DNA from: an uncultured Lachnospiraceae bacterium
GTDB lineage: Bacteria > Bacillota > Clostridia > Lachnospirales > Lachnospiraceae
Length of the DNA: 64,000 nucleotides
Reading direction: 5' to 3'
Assembly: GCA_910586255.1 (NCBI GenBank)
Contig: CAJUHR010000015.1
Span: forward strand, 1-64,000
Shown here: in pieces, positions 53,026 through 60,755 of the stretch
Numbering within the stretch: the stretch's first letter is position 1
How the letters are laid out: every line of letters starts with the position of its first letter
The notes under the pieces: model-generated
Databases searched by the model: none
What the model saw: only the letters and a program-made list of their open reading frames with translations
Told to the model about the DNA's origin: nothing
Position numbers and translations under genes: made by a program

Positions 53026-53417
53026 GAGTTTTTTCGATTTACAAAGTCTCTTTTCATAGAAATGTCTGGATAGGTATAGCATATATAAATATTCAATATA
53101 CTATATAGTATATAAGCTTTTTAAATTTTAGGACCATCTTCAATATCATCATCCGATTGTAAAATAGTAGATTTTAAAAAAATCGAAAAAAAGTGTAGTA
53201 GTGGCCCTTGAACAGCAACCTTGAATGAGTTTCAGATCTTTTTGGAATTGTAACTGCATTGTAAATAGCAGGCAAATAATTTATAATCAAGTATATAATT
53301 TGAAATCATGCAGGAAAACTGCAATGATAATTTTGCTCAGAACAGCCGATAAGGAGGGGCATGGTATGAGAAGCCATCAACTGTTGGTTGAATCTGCCAA
53401 AATCAACTATTGGTTAG
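53026..53417. other. AT-rich gene-free stretch
   Basis: No gene supported. It contains a perfect 18-bp AT palindrome at 53096-53113 (ATATACTATATAGTATAT) and a variant of the dispersed motif at 53209-53220. It probably marks the left border of the AT-rich insert that carries the XRE and restriction-modification genes. Confidence 0.4.
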
Positions 53418-53446
53418 TTTCAAAGCAGCTTTTTTTCTATTATACT
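53418..53446 (+). promoter_or_regulatory. Promoter of the XRE regulator gene
   Basis: -35 TTTCAA (53418-53423), 17-base spacer, -10 TATACT (53441-53446), 21 bases before the start codon. Confidence 0.6.
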
Positions 53447-53467
53447 GATGGCAAGGAGGATAAAAGC

Positions 53468-54214
53468 ATGAACCAGGAAACGATAGGAAAATTCGTTGCA
53501 GCCTGTCGAAAAGAGAAGGGACTTACACAAAAACAGTTAGCAGAAAAGTTAAATATTACCGACCGGGCAGTATCAAAATGGGAAACTGGAAAAAGCATTC
53601 CGGATGCCGCCATTATGCTGGACTTATGTAAAATACTTGGTATCAGCGCAAATGAACTGCTCAGCGGAGAAAGGATTGCCATGGAAAATTATCAAAAAAG
53701 AGCAGAAGAAAATCTTGTGGAATTGCAGCAAAAAGCAAATAACGCCCAAAAAAGTTCAAATTTACTTGTAAAGCTTGTAGTCCTGATTTTAGGAGTGTTG
53801 TTTATAGTCAAATATGGAATCGGCAGCAGAACATGTTATTTTGTGGATCATATCAGCATGGAATTTATCCTGATTCCATGCCTATTAATACTATTGTGTA
53901 CAGGGTATTGGCGGGGCTTTCTAAAGGCATTTGTCTATTTAATTAAAAGAGACCATTGTACAGCAGAAATGATAAGAGACAGCGCGGGCGCGCTTAAGCT
54001 GGTATGCAGATCCAGTTTAATTTGGGGAAGCATTGGTTTTACAATCAGCATGGTGAATCTTATGCGCCGTCATATGCTAAATCCCGAGTTTGCTGCCTTA
54101 TGTGGGGATATATCGGTAGCGCTGCTTCCTTTGTTTTACTCCCTGGTTATAAACGCGGTACTGATGCCATTGTATTTTGAACTCAATCGTTTACATACGA
54201 AAAATGCAGAGTGA
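53468..54214 (+). CDS. XRE-family HTH protein with four membrane helices
   Basis: 248 aa. HTH at residues 5-67 (IGKFVAACRKEKGLTQKQLAEKLNITDRAVSKWETGKSIPD), a short coiled linker, then four hydrophobic segments (LLVKLVVLILGVLFIVKYGI, FILIPCLLILLCTG, SLIWGSIGFTISMVNLM, VALLPLFYSLVINAVLMPLYF). A membrane-tethered regulator responding to envelope stress is a reasonable guess. The frame opens at 53225, but AAGGAGG before the ATG at 53468 settles the start. AT-rich compared with the flanking operons. Confidence 0.85.
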   Translation: MNQETIGKFVAACRKEKGLTQKQLAEKLNITDRAVSKWETGKSIPDAAIMLDLCKILGISANELLSGERIAMENYQKRAEENLVELQQKANNAQKSSNLLVKLVVLILGVLFIVKYGIGSRTCYFVDHISMEFILIPCLLILLCTGYWRGFLKAFVYLIKRDHCTAEMIRDSAGALKLVCRSSLIWGSIGFTISMVNLMRRHMLNPEFAALCGDISVALLPLFYSLVINAVLMPLYFELNRLHTKNAE

Positions 54215-54250
54215 GAGCATATGCCCCATTGCTGGATCTATTTCAAATGG

Positions 54251-54302
54251 GCATACCCTCAGTGGACAAGGGAGCGTGCGCCCTCGTCCACTGAGGGTAT
54301 GC
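54251..54302 (+). terminator. Strong stem-loop after the XRE gene
   Basis: Perfect 17-bp arms GCATACCCTCAGTGGAC and GTCCACTGAGGGTATGC with an inner AGGG/CCCT pairing. No T-run follows, so termination is likely but not certain. Confidence 0.55.
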
Positions 54303-54394
54303 TGTTAATATGACTCCGGGCCAATCAGAGCATGGACTGACCCGGAGATGAAAAACTTTGAAAAGGTAAAACAGCTTAAAATATATCCTTGATA

Positions 54395-55924
54395 TTAAAT
54401 ATACGTCATCAGTGATTCCTGCCTCAACTCTGGCAAATATTTAAAATCATTCAACATTTTTTCATCAAAATACTTTTTCAGCCTCAATTGCCTTTCAGTA
54501 TTAATAAGATCAGCTGCCTTTATAACGCGAAGTATTTTATGAAAGTCAATTCTTTCAAGAACTTTTTTGGTGTATGGACGCTTCGCATCCAAAAATGCAA
54601 TGGTTAAAAGAAATTGCTGCACACGCCAGCTATTCAATATCAACATGGCCACATATGCCATATCGTATGTTGGAAAGCAAATAAAATAGCTGGTATCATC
54701 TGTCATAACCGGTGTTTCATCAGCAGAAACAATCACGGAAAAAAGAGGCTTTTTACAAAACCCGCTAACTCCCACTTTATATTTCGCATAGGAATACTCA
54801 CCGATTCCAAACATAGAAAAGTCAGGAGCACCTTTGTATATCGAACTTTTTCTTTTTGAAAAATATTCTTTATGAGAGGTTAGATAAGCCCATGTTTTTG
54901 GGGCATCCGTTTTTATATGCGAGGTATCTTCACGAATCCTCTTTTGCGTTACAATTACATGTTTACTAAAATTATTTACAACTGGTGCTTTAAACATGCT
55001 GCTTTTCATAAGAGGAAACACATATTCTCCTTCTATCTCTACAGGTTCCTTAAACCCATTTACAAATGATGAGCCTTTTAAAGATAATTCCATTATTTTA
55101 GAGCAATCATGCTTGACACCCTGTCTCCATTCAAAGCAGCAATTCCCCGAAAAATCATCCGCCCTTTTGACTATATCGCTGTAAAGCTTTCCGTTTATAT
55201 AGCCAAACGAATATTTTGTTTTTTCAGGATTGTCAAAAGAATACACATTACAGCTTTCAGCAGAATAGGAGTTCTCGCGAAGCTCTATTACAAGCAGGCA
55301 TGCACTGACATTAATTCCGAACACCTTATTTGCATTAAACTCAAAAATATCACAAGAGACAAATTCTATGTGTGTACGTTTCATTTCTATAAAAACATTT
55401 CTTGCAACAGACGTTTTACACAACATTGCAATTGTTGCGTTTGTACCATACAAAGTAGCAATAAGCCGTAAAATAATATATTCGCATATGTCAAAATTGC
55501 TTGCACCTGTAATCGCATCTATGCCCTTTAAACCTTTAAAATTCACTTTTTCCGGAAGATTATCTGAATTCAAAACAGACAGCGTACTATTATTTGCCCA
55601 TGGCGGATTTCCCACAATCAAAAAATGTTCTTTTTCCCGTATTACTGATTTAAAATTAAAACTAAAAAAATCAGCATTTATAATATGAACGCGGGAATCA
55701 CAGATTGTTTTTCCACATATTCTGCAATATTCCGGATTAATCTCGATACCCATAATCTCTGATGCGTCAAATATTAAACTGCTTTTTACAAAACTGCCTG
55801 TTCCGCAAGTCGGTTCTATAATGACTGATGGTTTAATCCCTCTTTTTTCTTTAAGATATTGACAGACCATCGAGGAAAAAAATTCCGGTGTCTGGTAATC
55901 CCCATACGCCCTCTTACCATTCAT
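54395..55924 (-). CDS. Type II DNA methyltransferase (N6-adenine/N4-cytosine type)
   Basis: 509 aa. SAM-binding motif I EPTCGTGSF and catalytic motif IV GNPPWANNS are clear. A target-recognition region follows in the C-terminal half (SYAKYKVGVSGFCKKPLFSVIVS), as in TaqI-like methyltransferases. It overlaps the nuclease gene by 11 bases, so the pair is a type II restriction-modification system. Codon use is AT-rich, unlike the neighbouring operons, which points to horizontal gain. With the nuclease interrupted, this may now be a solitary methyltransferase. Confidence 0.92.
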   Translation of the reverse strand: MNGKRAYGDYQTPEFFSSMVCQYLKEKRGIKPSVIIEPTCGTGSFVKSSLIFDASEIMGIEINPEYCRICGKTICDSRVHIINADFFSFNFKSVIREKEHFLIVGNPPWANNSTLSVLNSDNLPEKVNFKGLKGIDAITGASNFDICEYIILRLIATLYGTNATIAMLCKTSVARNVFIEMKRTHIEFVSCDIFEFNANKVFGINVSACLLVIELRENSYSAESCNVYSFDNPEKTKYSFGYINGKLYSDIVKRADDFSGNCCFEWRQGVKHDCSKIMELSLKGSSFVNGFKEPVEIEGEYVFPLMKSSMFKAPVVNNFSKHVIVTQKRIREDTSHIKTDAPKTWAYLTSHKEYFSKRKSSIYKGAPDFSMFGIGEYSYAKYKVGVSGFCKKPLFSVIVSADETPVMTDDTSYFICFPTYDMAYVAMLILNSWRVQQFLLTIAFLDAKRPYTKKVLERIDFHKILRVIKAADLINTERQLRLKKYFDEKMLNDFKYLPELRQESLMTYI

Positions 55925-56651
55925 AATTAGTTATCCCATCAATCTGGTTATGTAACATAATTACTCTGTTATACTGTAATCTCCACTGAAATGCATTACT
56001 TATGGTTAAATATCCCTGCTCAGGAGGATATGCAAGAATTTCTTCTGCCAAATCATTGTAGACAATCTCATCGCCCGGAATATTTCTATCTTGCAGAAAG
56101 CCAATGATATCCTCTTTATATGCCCCGTCTTTTATCATTTCCCGAAGGCGTTTGGTCATAGTATAATCCGCTGTTCTACTTTCATCGATAAAAGTACAAT
56201 GAGTAAAATGAAGGAAACATTTATTTCCCTTGTCATGCTTATCATACACAAAAACTAATAAATTATATCCCAAACCATAGATTTTCTGACGGGCATTTTT
56301 AAAGGGACAGCTTGATTAAGGCTGTGTAATGGATGTAACCTTTATGTCTGTTTGAATATTGTCTCCAGGCAAATCAATACCTTTTGCACTGCTGCCAATA
56401 GATACACTATAATGTTCGGAAAGATAATGCTGAAATTTATGTTCCACATATGTGCCAACAGCCTTTCCATCCGTCACTCCCACAAGTTCCGGATGATTTT
56501 CTTCGGACATAGAACGACAAAAAATTTCTGCTTCCCTGATTAAATAACAGATTGTTAATACTGGCTTCATACGATATTTTCCTTCTGTCTTTTTAGCAAA
56601 CAATTGCCAAAAATCTTTATAAAACAGCTTGATCGACTGCATCTGTTCCAT
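55914..56651 (-). pseudogene. Type II restriction endonuclease interrupted by one in-frame stop
   Basis: Read through, the frame gives 245 codons. It is open from 56651 to 56319, a single TAA sits at 56316-56318, and the same frame then runs on from 56315 (SSCPFKNARQKIYG, then LGYNLLVFVYDKHD) to a stop at 55914. The TAA follows ...KVTSITQP where CAA (Gln) would restore the sequence. The nuclease core is visible before the stop: VEHKFQ, KGIDLPG and TDIKV in a PD-(D/E)XK arrangement. A downstream restart is unlikely to give an active enzyme because the core would be missing. Confidence 0.8.
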
Positions 56652-56797
56652 AATATTATACCTGAAACTTACTAAAATGTAAATCTCATAAAAAATCGTA
56701 ATTATTCAGCCATGCATCTTGTGTTACTGTTCACAGACTCACTTGAAATCGCCTACAGCGATAGTACTTTTGCTTTCTGACCCAATTTACCATACAG

Positions 56798-58324
56798 TCA
56801 CTCTTCCTCAAATATCCCCTCATCCATCCTCCTTAACTCCCCAGAAATCACCGGCTCAAACTCCATCAAATCAAGCACATCCTCCTGCAGGCGGACCCCC
56901 GGTGCAATCTCTAAGAGCTCTATGCCCTTCTCTCTAAGCCTAAACACGGCCCGCTCCGTGACAAAAACCACCTCCTGCCCGGTCTCTAAGGCATACCGGC
57001 CGCTAAAGCTGATCTGCTGTACCCTTGACACCAGCTTTTTGCAGCTTCCCTCCTCCACGATCCGAAGCCTTCCGCCTCCACACTCCTGCAAAAGTCCCTT
57101 TGCCGTAAAGGAGCCCACAAAGACCACCTTTTTGGCGCTCTGGGAAATATTGATGAAACCGCCCACTCCGTTGGCCAACCCGTTAAATTTGCTGACATTC
57201 ACATTTCCTTCCTGATCAAATTCCGCAAAGGAAAGGACAGCCACATCCAAGCCGCCTCCGTCATACCAGTCAAACTGGTTGGTCTCGCACACAATGGCGC
57301 CGGCATTGTAGGCAATGCCGAAATCTGACCCGGTAGCCGGCACCCCTCCTATGATTCCCTGCTCAAGGGACAAGTAAACATCCCTGCCACGGCCTGATTC
57401 CTCCAAAACCTTTCCCACGCCTGCCGGAACCCCGAAGCCTAAATTGACTATATCTCCCTTTTTCAGCTCCATGGCTGCCCGGCGGGCGATGACCTTGCGG
57501 AAATCCAGGGGCATTTTCTCCTCCTCCGGTAGCGGTCCCCTTCTTTTTCCCGACAAAATCTCGCTGTAATCGGTTTTCATGGACATGCGCTGTTTGGGAT
57601 CCACCACAATCCCGTCCACAAAAATTCCCGGCACAATTACCTGATTCGGCTTTAGCTCCCCGTTTTTCACAACCCGTTTCACCTGACAAAGGACCTTTCC
57701 CCCGCAGTTTTTTACTGCCTGAGCCTGGGAGAGAGCCTCTGTCACCAAACCCTCATCCTCAAAGCTGACGTTTCCGTCCTCATCCGCCACGGATCCCCGA
57801 AGCAGTGCAATGTTCAGGGGAAAGGTCTTGTAAAATATATAATCGTTTACATCATGGTGAAATAAAAAAGAAAGCTCCTCCTTTGACCTTTCATTCAATC
57901 TTCCCCCTTCAACCCGGGGATCTACAAATGTTCTCAAGCCTACTTTCGTGATCAGTCCCGGCCTCCCGGCTGCAATCTCACGAACCAGCTGGGTCATCAC
58001 TCCCTGAGGCAGGACATAGGCATCAATCTCATTGTCTGCCGCAAGCCGCTGCATCCGGACCGACCAGGTCCAATGGCTTCCGACCACCTTCCTGACCATC
58101 CCCTTGTGAGCAAAGTGGTCCGGGCCGCCGCCTTTTTTGTCTCCCATGCCGGCACTGTGATAAAGGGTCAATGCTTTCGGGCTCCCCGTGTCAAGGAAAC
58201 GTTTTTCAATCCCGCCCAAAAGCAGATCCGGATCATTGATTCCGCCTCCCCCGCCGGACAGCCATATGGCATCCCCGTCCTGAATACAGCGGGCCGCCTC
58301 CTCCACAGACATAATCTTACTCAT
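56798..58324 (-). CDS. Acyl-CoA:acetate/3-ketoacid CoA-transferase, YdiF-like (second copy)
   Basis: 508 aa fused CoA-transferase. The catalytic glutamate is in YLSLEQGIIGGVPATG; VNLGFGVPAGVGKVL and LEIAPGVRLQEDVLDLMEFEPVI match the paralog at 45704. It overlaps the lacI-type gene by eight bases, so regulator and enzyme are co-translated. It may serve the same substrate family as the TRAP operon at 46-53 kb, from which it is separated by the restriction-modification insert. Confidence 0.93.
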   Translation of the reverse strand: MSKIMSVEEAARCIQDGDAIWLSGGGGGINDPDLLLGGIEKRFLDTGSPKALTLYHSAGMGDKKGGGPDHFAHKGMVRKVVGSHWTWSVRMQRLAADNEIDAYVLPQGVMTQLVREIAAGRPGLITKVGLRTFVDPRVEGGRLNERSKEELSFLFHHDVNDYIFYKTFPLNIALLRGSVADEDGNVSFEDEGLVTEALSQAQAVKNCGGKVLCQVKRVVKNGELKPNQVIVPGIFVDGIVVDPKQRMSMKTDYSEILSGKRRGPLPEEEKMPLDFRKVIARRAAMELKKGDIVNLGFGVPAGVGKVLEESGRGRDVYLSLEQGIIGGVPATGSDFGIAYNAGAIVCETNQFDWYDGGGLDVAVLSFAEFDQEGNVNVSKFNGLANGVGGFINISQSAKKVVFVGSFTAKGLLQECGGGRLRIVEEGSCKKLVSRVQQISFSGRYALETGQEVVFVTERAVFRLREKGIELLEIAPGVRLQEDVLDLMEFEPVISGELRRMDEGIFEEE

Positions 58325-59321
58325 ATGATACCTCCTTTACTGAATCTCTTATAATCAGCTTCCCCTCATAGACGGGAAAGCTTTTCTGACATTTATTTCG
58401 TATGGAATTGTCAATGTAGGTCATGGCCGCCTCTGCCATCTCCTTTGCCGGCGTACAGTATGTGGTCATGGCCGGGGCGATTTTCTCTGCCATAATGATG
58501 TCGTCAAAGCCCACCACGGACAAATCTTCCGGAATCACCAGACCGCAATTGTGAGCGGTCTTATAGACATCAATGGCCAGCATATCGTTGGCCGCGAAGA
58601 TGGCTCCCGGCCGGTCGGATCTCATGAGAAGCTGCCCGATTCGCTCCCTGCACGCCTCTGAGCAGTCCCCGTTAAATATCATATAATCCTCCCGGTAAGG
58701 GATCCCGTGGTCCTCCAGAGCCTTTCTCATCCCCTGATACCGCTCTTCATAAATCATATTGTGGAAATTCTGAAAGACCGCCCCGATTCTTTTGTGTCCC
58801 TGTCCGATCAGATAGGTGATGCACTCGTAGGTGGCCTTAAAGTTGTCCATGCGGATGCAATGGTCCATATCGTCCGGAAAGGTTCTGTTTAAATACACAT
58901 AGGGGATCCTGGCAGAGGCCAGCTTATGTACATACTGATGTTCATTGGTACAGGGAGTCACCACCACCCCATCCACATTTCTTTGACAGAGAATCTCTAC
59001 AAACTGCTTTTCTCTCTCCCCGTCATTTCCTGAATTGCACAGATATACCATGTATCCCAGCTTTCCCGCCGCCTCCTCCAGATACTTGGCCAGCCTGGCA
59101 TAATACATGTTCATCACATCTGGTATAATCAGAGCCAGCACGTTGGACCTTCCCGTCTTTAAGCTGACTGCCACCTTGTTGGGCCTGTAATCCAGCTGAC
59201 GGATCGCCTCCCAGACCTTTTTGCGGGTTTCTTCCTTAATATAACCTTTATCGGATATTGTTCTGGAAACCGTGCACACAGATACTCCCGCCAACTTAGC
59301 AACATCCTTGATTGTCGCCAT
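58317..59321 (-). CDS. LacI-family transcriptional regulator
   Basis: 334 aa. HTH MATIKDVAKLAGVSVCTVSRTISDKGYI with hinge helix (KVAVSLKTGRSNVLALIIPD), then the periplasmic-binding-protein-like effector domain ending with VYEGKLIIRDSVKE. Start at ATG 59321 after GAGGTG. LacI-family proteins with this recognition helix bind palindromes centred on CG, like the AAACGTTT-cored twin sites at 52977-53013. The target operon encodes a TRAP system and CoA chemistry, so the effector is likely an organic acid or CoA-related metabolite rather than a sugar. Confidence 0.93.
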   Translation of the reverse strand: MATIKDVAKLAGVSVCTVSRTISDKGYIKEETRKKVWEAIRQLDYRPNKVAVSLKTGRSNVLALIIPDVMNMYYARLAKYLEEAAGKLGYMVYLCNSGNDGEREKQFVEILCQRNVDGVVVTPCTNEHQYVHKLASARIPYVYLNRTFPDDMDHCIRMDNFKATYECITYLIGQGHKRIGAVFQNFHNMIYEERYQGMRKALEDHGIPYREDYMIFNGDCSEACRERIGQLLMRSDRPGAIFAANDMLAIDVYKTAHNCGLVIPEDLSVVGFDDIIMAEKIAPAMTTYCTPAKEMAEAAMTYIDNSIRNKCQKSFPVYEGKLIIRDSVKEVSYE

Positions 59322-59342
59322 ATTTTTCACCTCATAAGTCAC

Positions 59343-59461
59343 TGCATAACATTTCCTGGGGTTCTCTCCAATGAAACCAATTCTAGCATATTTTCCAAAC
59401 GAAAATCAAGCCCTTCTGCAAACGTCATGAGGTTTTAGTGCTGCTTTTTGGGTGTTGCTTG
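59343..59461 (-). promoter_or_regulatory. lacI-type gene promoter region
   Basis: Minus strand: a possible promoter is TTGATT, 18-base spacer, TAGAAT, near 59382-59411. A half-site GCAAACGTCA lies at about 59418-59427, which might allow weak autoregulation. Confidence 0.4.
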
Positions 59462-59583
59462 GTTACTGTTCACACCCAATGTCATTTAGTTTAGTCCTGA
59501 GAATGTTCATCCTTGGAAAAAGGAGAGGGAGGCGTATCTTCCGGCAAAGCTTTTCTAAACAACATTGACCTGTGAACAGAAAC
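59462..59583. mobile_element. 122-bp MITE-like element with terminal inverted repeats
   Basis: Left end GTTACTGTTCACA (59462-59474) and right end, reversed, GTTTCTGTTCACA (59571-59583). The similarity continues inward for about 30 bases with gaps (CAATGT..TTTAG on both sides). No coding capacity. It lies between the lacI-type gene and the decayed tctA. Confidence 0.6.
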
Positions 59584-59585
59584 AA

Positions 59586-60650
59586 TCATTCTGAATTATT
59601 TTTTCTAAGAGCTATTTTAAAGTTGACAAAAATCAGGATTCCCACCACCGCCATGAGAACCAGTGCTACAGGCCGGACGAACACATACCGCATGACGCTC
59701 AGCTTCTTGGCACCGGCAATCATCAGAGAGCGGCGGAGATTCTCCTCCAGCATTTGCCCTAAAATCATGGCAATCAGCACAGGCGGCAGCGGAACCATGC
59801 TTCCTCCCACCGCCCCATTGTTGGCTGCCTCCGGAGCTATGATTCCCCGCTCGTCTCCTTTGTTTTTTCCGAAGTCCGGATTGTCTCCATAAACCCGTCT
59901 GGCCTCCCCGTAGGCCACAAAGGAGGCAATGGCTCCGCCGGTTCCCGGCAAAATCCCAATTACAATTCCGATCAGGGAGGATTTTAAGGTCATCCACCAT
60001 TCCCGAATCAAAATTGTCCACCAGATTTGTCTCTGCCTTACCTTTCCGGTGTCTGCCCTCTCCACCCCGTTCTCCTCCTCTGCTTTTCCCAAAAGAGACA
60101 GCATTTCCGACACGGCAAAGAGCCCCACCACCACGGGAACCAGGTTCAACCCGGCAGAAAGCTGTAAAGAGTGCATGGTAAAACGGTAATTACCGCTCAA
60201 ATTGTCCACACCTACCAGCGAAAGCAGAATCCCCACTGCCACTGCAAAAAATCCCTTTGCCAGGGAATCCCCCATCAGGCTTCCCACAATAGCCAGCCCC
60301 CCAAAGCAGACCAAAAACATCTCCGGCGGCCCGAACTTTAAGGCCAGACCCGCCAGAACGGGGGTGAAAAAGAGAAGCACAAGGCAGCCGGCAAAGCCGC
60401 CGATCCCGCTCGCAATAACCGAGTACAAAAGAGCCTCCTTGGCTCTCCCTGCCTTTGCCATCAAATTTCCGTTAATGGCCGTGCAGGCTGCCTCTGCCGC
60501 CCCGGGACAGTTTAACAGAATGGCTGATATGGAACCTCCATAGGTTGCGCCCATGTAGATCCCTGCCAGCATGGTAATGCGAAAAAGTAGCCCGATTAGG
60601 GCGGATTTTGAATGTTTTTGAGGATTATGTGAGCACAAAGTGCGGAGCAA
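59586..60650 (-). pseudogene. Truncated TctA-type tricarboxylate transporter permease
   Basis: 354 codons, whereas TctA is normally about 500 aa. The recognisable part starts at MLAGIYMGATYGGSISAILLNCPG, so the first ~65 residues are missing; the residues before it (LRTLCSHNPQKHSKSALIGLLF) come from repeat DNA. A second loss joins PEAANNGAVGGSMVPL directly to ILGQMLEENLRRSLMIAG, removing about 110 residues of helices. No tctB or tctC genes are nearby. Not expected to work. Confidence 0.8.
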
Positions 60651-60690
60651 TCCGGTATCATAGGGGTCAAAAGACCTTTTGACCCCAACA
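60590..60690 (-). repeat. Repeat that replaced the tctA 5' end, with perfect palindromic arms
   Basis: 11-base arms GGGGTCAAAAG and CTTTTGACCCC around AC (60663-60686), then GGTATCAT and a GC-rich part reading into tctA. Parts of it (ATGATACC, GGGTCAAAAGAC) recur at 42031-42050, and ATGATACCAGGGTC recurs near 14322. Confidence 0.6.
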
Positions 60691-60755
60691 TCTTTACAGA
60701 CATACAGCAGGTTCGCAGACCTGCCGGCAGGAAGATAGTTCCTAACCAGTCTTTT

